Part shown: piece after piece, positions 55,690 through 64,000 of the stretch
Numbering within the stretch: the stretch's first letter is position 1
Layout of the letters: the number at the start of each line of letters is the position of its first letter
Source of the DNA: Hyaloscypha bicolor E
Lineage: Eukaryota > Ascomycota > Leotiomycetes > Helotiales > Hyaloscyphaceae
Assembly: GCF_002865645.1 (NCBI RefSeq)
Contig: NW_020194684.1
Location: 3,477,030-3,541,029, forward strand
DNA: 64,000 bases
Direction of reading: 5' to 3'
The notes under the pieces: generated by a model
Seen by the model: only the letters and a program-made list of their open reading frames with translations
The model's database searches: none
What the model was told of the DNA's origin: nothing
Made by a program: the position numbers and the translations under genes

Positions 55690-56831
55690 TTACACTCCGC
55701 GACCACAGAACCCCTTATTCTTGAGCTTGAAGTTTGCAGCATCCCAATATCCATGAAAAGCCATACCTGGATGCAAGATCGTGAGGCAAAGGCTTGCCAA
55801 CGCAACCATTGTTCCATCACATACCACTGGTGAATATGAATTTAGCACGACTCATTAACAATAGCAAAAGCGAAAGATTTCCTTGAAGGTCACACTTACT
55901 GAAGTCCACTTCACTGTTCCAAAGCTTGCCATGGAACCCACCTTGCAATTCGAAAATTCTGTATGTTGAGCGCGTAAGGATGGCAAGTGTAGCAAAAAGG
56001 AGTCCTTTCTCCAGTCAGCCATCAAGTACGCAACCTCTCAAACTTTCACCAACTCACCACCAAGAAACGATCTAAACAACCCTTTTCGTCTGATCCTCTG
56101 ATGGGCATCCACACTCGACAACACCTTCCCCATCCCCCTGCACCTCCTCACAAAATCCGCACACCCTAGTAACAACAGACCCAAACTTGCAACCTGCAAG
56201 CCGAGTCCCGCAACCGTAAGATGGATCCCAATCCTTTCCGTCGCGACGTCATTCGCAATTTCCACCACCGCGCCACCACCCGCTTGGAGAAGTAGTGAAA
56301 AGAAGTCCGAGACCATGAAGGAGATAGCAATTGTGCCAGGCAGGAGAAGAGAGAGGTGGGTCCCGTAAACGACGATGATGCGCGAGAGGCCGAGGTAGAT
56401 AGCTGCGGTGAAGAAGACGGGGGCGATTGTTACGCAGATGAGTTGCCTGTCCTCCCTTTAATACCAGAACTCCAGAGCGAGGTGTAGTTGAAGGGAAAGG
56501 GGGAGGGAACTTACATCATGAAAGGCTGTTGGATGAAGGGATTGAAATGCATTTGCACTCGACCAATGTAGCCGATTATTTCGAGGATGAGGCCGCAGGA
56601 CATGGCGATTGTGAAGCCAATTGTTCGGTAGTAGCTTCCGAGGATGAGTTGGAGGAGAAGGAGGAGGCTGAAAATGGAGGCAACGAAAGCGTTTCCGGTG
56701 AGGGAGGGGTCATATGTGTATTGGGCTTGAAGGAGGGAGCAGGTTGTGAGAGTGCATTCTTCTGAGCTATTGACGGTGTAGTTGTATGGGTGATCGCGGA
56801 TCAGGAGACCGGGTGTGGTGTAGAGCGACAT
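55690..56831 (-). CDS. RTA1-like seven-helix lipid-translocation/stress protein
   Basis: Four exons on the minus strand: 56515-56831, 56058-56446, 55900-56004 and 55690-55826 (948 nt, 315 aa). Donors are GTAAGT, GTGAGT and GTAAGT, and phases match throughout. The ATG at 56829-56831 (MSLYTTPGLL) precedes an extracellular N-terminus with N-glycosylation sites, then helices around FVASIFSLLLLLQLILGSYY, IGFTIAMSCGLILEIIGYIGR, QLICVTIAPVFFTAAIYLGL, SDFFSLLLQAGGGAV, VAGLGLQVASLGLLLLG, LLFATLAILTRSTYRIFELQGG and a final helix ending ILHPG. The motifs IGYIGR, DFFSLLLQAGGGA and RIFELQGGF are diagnostic of the RTA1 family. Length is usual (about 300). Members act in the plasma membrane and are linked to resistance to lipid-active drugs such as 7-aminocholesterol; the substrate here is unknown. 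Confidence 0.93.
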
Positions 56832-57431
56832 CTTGAATATAGTCAGTGGATTGGATTGGATGGTGCGTGAATGCTGATTTGGAAGTCTGTGAGAGAACAA
56901 GATAATGAAAAGACACCCGCATCAGAAAAAAGTGGTGGATTTATGTTCTCTTAAACCGAAGCACCGTCTGTAATTAAACAGTTGCCTAGAGACCGGTCGT
57001 CGTAGTGTTGTATCTGAATGAGGTCCCAATATCAAATTTATCCCCTTTGATCATTGGCCAGTTCGTATTCAGGGGTCGGAGGGAAGCGAATACTGTCCGC
57101 CATGAGATTGATCAACTTTGATGCTGGCTCACAGCGCCGTCTCAAGCCTACTTACGTATCCGGGCTGTGAACAATGCAGCGTTCCAAATATCCTCGCACC
57201 ATGAAACCCTCGGGCGTAAAATGGTAGTGCCTTTGTAGCAAGAGTATGGGTTGTTTAATCCATTAACTAAAGATCGGTTAGAAATTAAGACAGTAGCGGG
57301 AAATTCCCGGGAAGATTGTCCAAACGACTGAACGCTCTTCCGTAGTCCTCTGTTCCTCTAATCCCCTTTGATCGCTGTATCGTAGTCATTGATCAAATCG
57401 AACCATCTCCCGTCATCCAGTGAGAGCAAGT
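56832..57431. other. Intergenic
   Basis: Upstream region of the RTA1-like gene and 3' flank of the WSC gene. No coding sequence or repeat recognised. Confidence 0.4.
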
Positions 57432-58620
57432 TCAAGTAAACACCGCATTAACACAAGGACCTCCCACAGCACACTTCTTGTAGAGACTCAACCACGAATC
57501 TCCACCACAGTATTGCGTTGTGTCTCCTCCGCACTTGAAGCTACACCCAGCCAAACTAGCAACTGTCGTCCCTGGCTGTCTGCCAGGAGCGACGGAATTC
57601 CCACACCAACACTCCCTGCGGTACTCCGTGCCGGCAAATGCGTACCCTTTCGATGTACAGAAATCCATACACTTCCCGTTCGTCATGGCGTCGTCTGCGT
57701 AGAGGGCTCCACTGAGTGTTCGTCCGGGGCCGTCGGTGGCACGTCGTTGCTCTGGAGAGCAGCCTACAAAGGCGTAGCCTTTGGCGGTCATGTCTGTGTA
57801 TGGAAGATTTGTTGCGGTCGATGTGGGGGCTGTTGTGGCGGTTGTAGGATTTGTGGTTGTCGGCTTTGTGGTTGTCGATGTGGCTGTGGTTGTCGGTATT
57901 GTCGTTTTTGTGGGAACAGTGGTGACAACACTGCCAGATGTCACCAAAACCATTGTCACCGGCATGCATGGATTCGTCGGGTCAAATGCTAAGAAACTTA
58001 GTGTCATGACCTTCAAGTTTCACTCTGTCGAATTCAATGACTTACCAGGATTATTCGGAGGGGAGTATCTAAACTCATACCCCCTGTTTCCTGAGGCTAC
58101 ACGAACGCAGATGAGCCCCCCGACGGGTGACTGTTCGCGAGTTACAAAAGCTAGCTGAACTTGTAAAGCGTCGTTATCCGGATTGCAGCCATACACTGGT
58201 TGAAAACTCGCCTTTGGATCACCACGCTCCGTCATGAACATCTTCGTTGTGTTGTCGACGGCAGAATACTACAATTCAACGTCAATAACTCAATTCGTGG
58301 TATTGGGTTCGCGTAGGGCAAGTTATGGCAAATCTTACCTCGCCGTTGATCACAGCGTGAATAATATTTTGTGCGAGGACACCGGCGTTGAGTACGAGGT
58401 TGAATGTACGGGCGCCAACAGGATCCAGGAACAAATGCTGGTCACCACCACCAGCGGCATCCAGATTCATATAACGGTCATGAATGACGGGGAATGCAGG
58501 ATTCTGGACTAGAACGCCGAATCCGGTGGTAATGGTATTAGAGAGGGTGCCAGGAGGAATCACGCATGCTGTGGTAACAGCTGCCGCAGCCAGCAGGGTG
58601 CAGAAGAGCGAGTATAGCAT
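57432..58620 (-). CDS. Secreted WSC-domain protein
   Basis: Three exons on the minus strand: 58339-58620, 58046-58268 and 57432-57988 (1,062 nt, 353 aa), with introns of 70 and 57 nt (GTAAGA and GTAAGT donors). Starts at ATG 58618-58620 with a clear signal peptide (MLYSLFCTLLAAAAVTTAC). An N-terminal beta-rich domain (GFGVLVQNPAFPVIHDRYMN, then QHLFLDPVGARTFNL) is followed by a Thr-rich, probably O-glycosylated linker. The C-terminal WSC domain has blocks YAFVGCSPEQR, CMDFCTSKGYAFAGTEY, ECWCGNS, and SFKCGGDTTQYCGG with LYKKC. WSC domains bind carbohydrate and occur in cell-wall sensors and secreted proteins. No TM or GPI-type tail is seen after the WSC, so secretion is the likelier fate. Confidence 0.92.
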
Positions 58621-60514
58621 TTCTCGTATTGAAACTTCAAGGTTGGAGGCTCAAATTTGCGTTCCGTTGCTAGAGCATCAGCAGATGGATTGCGGGGAAG
58701 CTGTCGCTTATCAAGATATCAGATTGTTGAAAGCATCTGGCCAGCCCCTCAGCTGAAAGTGCTCAGATGCACAATTGCTGTATTATGGCTCGTGATCTCG
58801 TAAGTTCAGCATGCATTGCCTTGCTTGGCGTGGTAGTTTCTTACCACGATACTGTTTCCGTACGCTGCTGTGAAGAAATTGGTCTTCGTGCGTCGAGGCA
58901 GCTGCAGTGAAGACCATTTGGGAATTCAGCTCGAGGGTCCCGCTTTCCGGCCAGGGGTAGAAACCAGTCGTGAGGGGGGAAGTGAGGGGTAAATGTTCAA
59001 CCCGTGAACAGCTCATCTCTTGTGAGTCTTGGCAATCCTTCGTTCGGACGGCCTGGGCCGAAGAAATATTGGAAAATGGGCGCCACGTCGTCGCGCGGAT
59101 CAGATTTGTGGATATGTCCTTTTTTCTTCTTTATTTCTTGGCCAATACCAAGTGATACTTCGTTTATCACAACCAATCGCTTCTGTGGGCAGGATTCGTG
59201 GGTCGTTGCAAAGCCATGATACTCCACGATCTCTTCCGATTGTGCAGATCAGATTATTGTACTACGGCTATACACCTTTGGTATTCGTTGTCTATTAAAA
59301 GACCCTCATCGGTACCTCGCCAATCTCACTCCCCCAACCCAGTTTGAGGCCTATTAAGTAGGAATTTCGATTAAGCATTCAAGCCTGCATACTCCCGTTT
59401 GTTCAAAATCCTCCGAGGTGTAAGCTTTCAATTATTTCTCTTAATTCTTCGTTTGCAGCTAGGATGTAACAGCAAGCGCATGTGAATTGCCCAATCATTC
59501 TCTGCGCTCCTCACTGCTATTAACAATCACATACAAGTAAATGATCCGCTAATTTTCTGGACGTTACTTCCAACACTTCAAAACTTCAGCGCTTCCTAGA
59601 TGGGAACCTTCCATTTGTACAGGTCTGAATAAGGTTAAATACAGTTCGAACACACTACATCTCTATTTTTCATTCTTAAATCTATCTAGCCGTTGATTGG
59701 ACCTTTAAAGTGTTCTTGACGTGTCAGCGAAATGTTCCGCGGTTCGCGGTGAACAGAAAAAGCTCTCAATGTCCGATGGCAAGCCGGACAATGCAAATAC
59801 TTGCGCTATTGGACACTCAAAGTCTACTCTCATTGTGTACTCCTGGAAATTCTAGAAAATCTGTTTTCTCCCCTCTAGAATTTAAATAGATGTTCAAATT
59901 TGGCTTAGGACATTGAATGTGAGTCCCGCTTTTTCTGTCTACCAGGAGCGGTGGAGCTTGAGAGCTCGGCCCGAAGGCAATATGCTATCCACCTGCGAAA
60001 GAGGGAAGAGCAATAAGTAAAGTCAAATTTTCCGTTACGTTATTATTTGATTATTTCAACTATCAATAGTACCTGGACAGCGGCTTTAGTGTTCGGGAAG
60101 CACTTTCTGGCGAGTGCGGGGAAGCGAGCCGCTAAAACATTAGGCCCAACCTACGGAGGTACAGCCCATAATGATAGTAATAGCGCTAGCAGGGGTCCGA
60201 ACTTTTCAACCTGGTATCGCAACAACAACGTATTGCAAAAACTTGAAAAAAGGTAGTACTACTATACGGCACTGTTATGGATATTTACAGCGTTTAAATG
60301 AACTTTTTATGTTTTGTGTAGCAAAAGTTATCGAGTATTGAAATCACGAGTTTTCTATTGACCCCTGCTAGCGCTATTACTATCATTATGGGCTGTACCT
60401 CCGTAAAACAACCCCGCCATCTCGACGCTCTTCCCTCACTCGATCACGACATCTCAACTCAACACCTCACTTCCTTCTCACCACGTCAACCTCCGCCCTT
60501 GAGCGCCACGAAAC
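58621..60514. other. Intergenic, 1.9 kb, with one MITE
   Basis: No gene recognised. Short frames overlap at 58780-59300 on both strands without domain content. The 250-bp inverted-repeat element at 60154-60403 lies about 110 bp before the start of the peptidase gene (own entry). Confidence 0.45.
60154..60403. mobile_element. MITE with 44-bp inverted repeats, TA target
   Basis: The left arm from 60154 (CGGAGGTACAGCCCATAATG and on) and the right arm ending 60403 are reverse complements over about 44 bp. TA flanks both ends (60152-60153 and 60404-60405). The interior is non-coding and about 160 bp. It sits in the proximal promoter of the pyroglutamyl peptidase gene. Confidence 0.88.
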
Positions 60515-61415
60515 ATGGGTTCAAATCCCGATGAACCATTGACTCACGAAGACGAGATCACAGTTCTCATAACGGGCTTCGGTGTAGGTCTCTCCCTAAC
60601 CAGTCGCGTGCCAGGTCGCACAATCCACCAGCCTACAAAAATCCTCCTCTGTGCAACTGTTGGCCACACCAGAACCAGCTAACATAGGTCATCCTCTAGC
60701 CTTTCCGAGCCCAGTATCCCGTGAATCCTTCCTGGGAGATCGCGAAGTCTCTACCACCCTTCCTCCCCCCACCGGCATCGCCAACAGCTGATCTCTCAGC
60801 GATCGCAAGCAGTCCTCCCGTTCGAATACTGGTCCATACTGAACCCATAAAGGTCGCGTACAAGACGGTAAGGGAATTGGTGCCAAAGCTATGGGAGGGG
60901 AGGAAGATCGACTATGCAGTTCATATCGGGATGGCGTCAGGGAGGAGGTTCTACAGTGTAGAGAGGCGAGCACACCGGGACGGCTACGGCATGGAGGATG
61001 TGGATAACGAGCTCTTAGGAGATCATGTAAGGAAGAATATTGAGGGCCAGGAGTGGATCTGGCACGGATTGCCGGAAAAGCTGTTGACGGCTGTTGACGT
61101 CGATGACGTGTGGAGGAGATGGCGGATCGCAATGCCTGTGAGGGTGTTATACTGCGAGTAGAAGCTTATGCTAATGTGAGCCAGACAACTGATGTTAGAA
61201 TATCCGAGGATGCGGGCAGATATCTTTGCGACTTCATATATTACTCAAGCCTGGCACACCTTACAAAGAAGGACGAGAAGCGGCGAGCGGTATTCCTCCA
61301 CGTTCCTGTTGATAGCGACGCTGCTGCGGTCAAGACTGGGGTTGAGGTTACGATCGAGTTGATAAGAGCAATGGTGCGAAGTGGCAGATTGAAGAAGGCG
61401 ACCAAAGAAGATTGA
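60515..61415 (+). CDS. Pyroglutamyl peptidase I-like cysteine peptidase (family C15)
   Basis: Three exons: 60515-60583, 60700-61137 and 61185-61415 (738 nt, 245 aa). The ATG at 60515 has context gaaacATGG. The first intron (116 nt) has a GCTAAC branch site; the second (47 nt) a GCTAAT. It starts with the family's VLITGFG, then PFRAQYPVNPSWEIA after the splice. The catalytic triad of family C15 is recognisable: Glu in GRRFYSVERRAHRDGY, Cys in EDAGRYLCDFIYY, His in AVFLHVPVD. Length matches the roughly 215-250 aa of the family. The enzyme removes N-terminal pyroglutamate from peptides in the cytosol. Confidence 0.93.
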
Positions 61416-62167
61416 GATGTTTCTCTATTCATCATTTCCGAGGGAGCATACTAACATGGATCATGATTTACGATAGCGTTGCATATCAGCTGGTGGGTAT
61501 ATAAGAGAGGAAATTGCTTTCTTGAACATACTGCTCGTAACTAGTACGCTCGGAACAAGGCCATTTTGAGGAATATATTAATATGGGAGTCGATCGAAAC
61601 GTTATGCATAGCGTATGGACCTAGGATCATTTTAATCGCATCATCCTTTCCTGTTACCTTTCCTTGGTGAAGTGTTCTCCCGTATCCATTATTTCACTTC
61701 CGCCACGGGACTACTCATTCCTGTTGAGCAGAGCTCATTTTGCAATAATGTTGTTGGCAGGAGTTTACAACAGTAACTCGATTCAAGTGCATCGCTCTAC
61801 TTCAACCAATTTCAACCAATTGCAGGGATAGAAAGCACCTAGTCTGCCTTGTCGTTTTAGGGAATAGTAAAACGATAGGAAAACGACTCTTGCCCGGGAA
61901 CTTGTCAAAGATTCACTCCCAAGACTTGCCCTCTTCTCTGTATGCCAGCAAGAGCCGCTTGTCCAGGTCAGACCATCGGCTCTGCTTGCTCGTGCTCAAA
62001 CGGCCCTACTCGGCCTCGCTCGAACATCCATCATCGTCGCTGCTAGACTAGGGATGACCATCACCACTTCGTACATTTTTAATGGTCCTACGCGAAAGAA
62101 AAATCATTCCAATGGGGTTCATTATCGCTACATCATACTCAGAAGCTCAAAACTACGTTCAATCTTT
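61416..62167. other. Intergenic, convergent 3' ends
   Basis: Lies between the peptidase gene (plus) and the 311-aa gene (minus). No coding sequence, RNA gene or repeat recognised. Confidence 0.45.
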
Positions 62168-63166
62168 CTATGACAATCCCGCAGCTAACTCAGTCAACAG
62201 AAGATAGCTTGCCTCCATGCCACGCATGCTACAGGTGCTCTGGATACTGCCCACCATTTCACTGATCGTGAATAACACCGGGGTTGAACCTTCAGGTGCC
62301 CACTTCTGGACCGACGCCGGTGGAAGCAGTTGCGCGACGTCAAAAACTGGCATTTGCCCCACTGGCGCATCGGGTAGTACAAGCGCCGGACTGGTAGTAC
62401 CAGGCAACGGAACTGGCAGGCTGTCACGACCCGAATCCATAATGTCGTCCATAGGCTCATAGTTGAATAACACCCAGACACTGCGGTCGACGGGGTTGAG
62501 AACAGCGACGTAATTCGTGTCTTGCCAAGGAGTACTCGTATTCGTTGCTGCTCGGTCACCTGGTGGGAATAGCGTCGGTGATGTGACGACTAGCTTGCCA
62601 AGTTGGAGGCCGATTGACGGGGTTGAACTTTTCGACTTTCCAGCTTGTAACCGCGTTGTCAATTTCACGAGATACGGGGTGTAAAGTTGAGTGTCTTCTT
62701 GGCCAGCCTTAGTATCCCTCCTCTCGAAGATACCCTCGTCCATTGTTGGAGGTCCATTACTCTTCGCGTCGAGATCTTTGATGTCGAGCTGCGAAAACGA
62801 GGGCTGTATGGCGACGATATGAGTATCAGAGGAGCTGAGGACGAGAGTTGGGGCTTGATTGACGTAAAGGACATTGGTCAGAGCAATAATGGAGTCCTCA
62901 GAGGAGAAATTGGTTTTTTGCAGGGTCGAGATAACGTCGGTCGCCGTTGGTGGTTTGATTGCTGCCATTTCGACAGCATATTGCTTTTCTTTCCAATCGA
63001 GGTAGGCAGATGGGTTTCCACCGGTGGCATCACCTAGTGCATCACTGTAGGTAGCGGTATCTGTTCAAATTTTCTAGTTAGTTATGATCTAAGTCATGAT
63101 GTTCTGCAAAGAAAGCGACAGACCTAAGGGGTCCACAGCGCTCATTCTCTTATCAATTTCCTCCAT
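62168..63166 (-). CDS. Unrecognised 311-aa fungal protein
   Basis: Two exons on the minus strand, 63124-63166 and 62168-63060 (936 nt). The short first exon starts at ATG 63164-63166 (MEEIDKRMSAVDPL) and is joined across a 63-nt intron with a CTAAC branch site and CAG acceptor. The donor GTCTGT is non-standard but phase-compatible. The second exon reads DTATYSDALGDATGGNPSAY, then LDWKEKQYAVE, upstream of a later Met (62968), which shows that the internal Met is not the true start. No signal peptide, TM segment or known motif is seen. The sequence alternates beta-like strands and Pro-rich loops (FPPGDRAATNTSTPWQD, LPVPLPGTTSPALVLPDAP). Function unknown. Confidence 0.8.
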
Positions 63167-64000
63167 AGCGGCCTCAGTCACTTCGAAGATCTAAGATGCT
63201 TGATTTGGAAAATAGGTTCGTCGCGAGTCAAATGAAGAAAGTTTTATGTTCTGTTCATTTCTGACCGGGTGCAAAATCGAGGAAGGAATTCTCGAGACCT
63301 ACTTCCCGTCGCGCTGATAAGTTTGCTGTGGTTTACTCTCTTATCCTCCCCGAAGAAACTGTTTTTAGCTGGTAGTTCATAAGACCTTTTTCTCGTGGTC
63401 TGTGATTGAATCCAGGTGCTGTTGCCGGTGGCGAGGCATCCGAAAATGTGGCTGCTTAAAAGCGGCATTGCGACGCTCTTCCGGTCCGTATATGCAAGCC
63501 TCAATTTATGTCTGAACTTGACTGACCGCCTCAATGTTAAATACAAATAGTCTATGCAGTAGCGAGGTCACCATATAGCCAGCCACAAAGAGGGGTCAAT
63601 TGAAGTCTTGTTCTACGGATGATATTCCGTCCACATACGACCTTCGTGCAGGCCTTATCCGAAAAGAGGCTTGCAGCAATGCAGCATGGTTTCAACAAAT
63701 TATCGTATCATGGCGGAACACGTTCGGGATGTTCTCAGGGACCAAAGCAACAGGTTGCTAAACTGTTGTGCTCTGCATGCACTGTGATCAGCTTACTTTA
63801 TAGTCTCAGCTGTGGATGCGAAACACTTCGTGGAGGGTGTCATGGGTACAATCTCAGCTTCTAGATGCCTACAGGTCTCGATCAAATGAAAATTTCAGCT
63901 ACCACCATTTTCCCTCTGTTCCGCTTTCTGTCTGTCCAATTTCGATGAAACATTCAGCTGAACTTGGCAGTGGAATCTCAGAGTCTCCCATACGGCGGTC
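63167..64000. other. Intergenic to the window end
   Basis: No gene recognised. A plus-strand frame at 63619-63864 is Cys-rich towards its end but has no signal peptide or family resemblance. A gene starting beyond 64000 cannot be excluded. Confidence 0.4.

Noticed and set aside
57781..57992. Plus-strand Cys/Gly-rich frame opposite the WSC gene, resembling a small secreted Cys-rich protein
   Set aside because: It is the antisense of the Thr-rich linker; the repeats come from ACC/ACA codons on the real strand.

Overview
This is a window of nuclear DNA from a filamentous ascomycete (Pezizomycotina). The evidence is short introns with GTRNGT donors, CTRAY branch sites and YAG acceptors; HET, NACHT and STAND incompatibility-type genes; a Zn2Cys6 regulator; an RTA1 protein; a WSC protein; and blocks of AT-rich decayed transposons with the CpA-to-TpA bias of repeat-induced point mutation (RIP). 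A Leotiomycete is my guess from overall gene flavour only. Gene models below were spliced by hand. Several longest reading frames open on GTG or TTG, so starts were moved to the first sensible ATG or to an upstream exon.

Layout. 0-12 kb is ordinary gene space: a 1,267-aa conserved fungal protein with a hydrophobic tail, a Cys-rich protein with a PIP-box-like motif, a CorA-like membrane protein and an N-glycosylated multipass membrane protein. 12.4-20.7 kb is one Fot/pogo-type DNA transposon split by a chromodomain-type Ty3/Gypsy retrotransposon (5-bp target duplication TCTTT, paired 247-bp LTRs). 21-31 kb is a NACHT-ankyrin gene broken by a 5.9-kb insert that carries an intact HET gene, a HET relic and a stack of nested miniature elements. 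32-39.7 kb is a single five-exon gene for an unrecognised protein of about 2,516 aa. 40-43 kb holds a fold-back element and a fully RIPed relative of the Fot element. 43.6-52 kb is a graveyard: a HET gene with one nonsense codon running straight into a second disabled fungal gene family, then a STAND N-terminal stub cut by nested miniature elements. 53-64 kb returns to gene space: Zn2Cys6 factor, RTA1 protein, secreted WSC protein, pyroglutamyl peptidase and an unrecognised 311-aa protein.

How it fits together. From 22 to 52 kb the window is a repeat-rich island in which genes of the allorecognition / programmed-cell-death repertoire (NACHT, HET, STAND) are repeatedly hit by transposons and RIP-like nonsense changes, while the flanks are gene-dense and intact. 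The best candidate for something undescribed is the 23917-29801 segment. It is flanked by a 6-bp direct repeat (AGCGGC), its removal rejoins the host gene cleanly, and it contains a full-length HET gene but no transposase that I can see: a possible non-autonomous mobile element with HET cargo.
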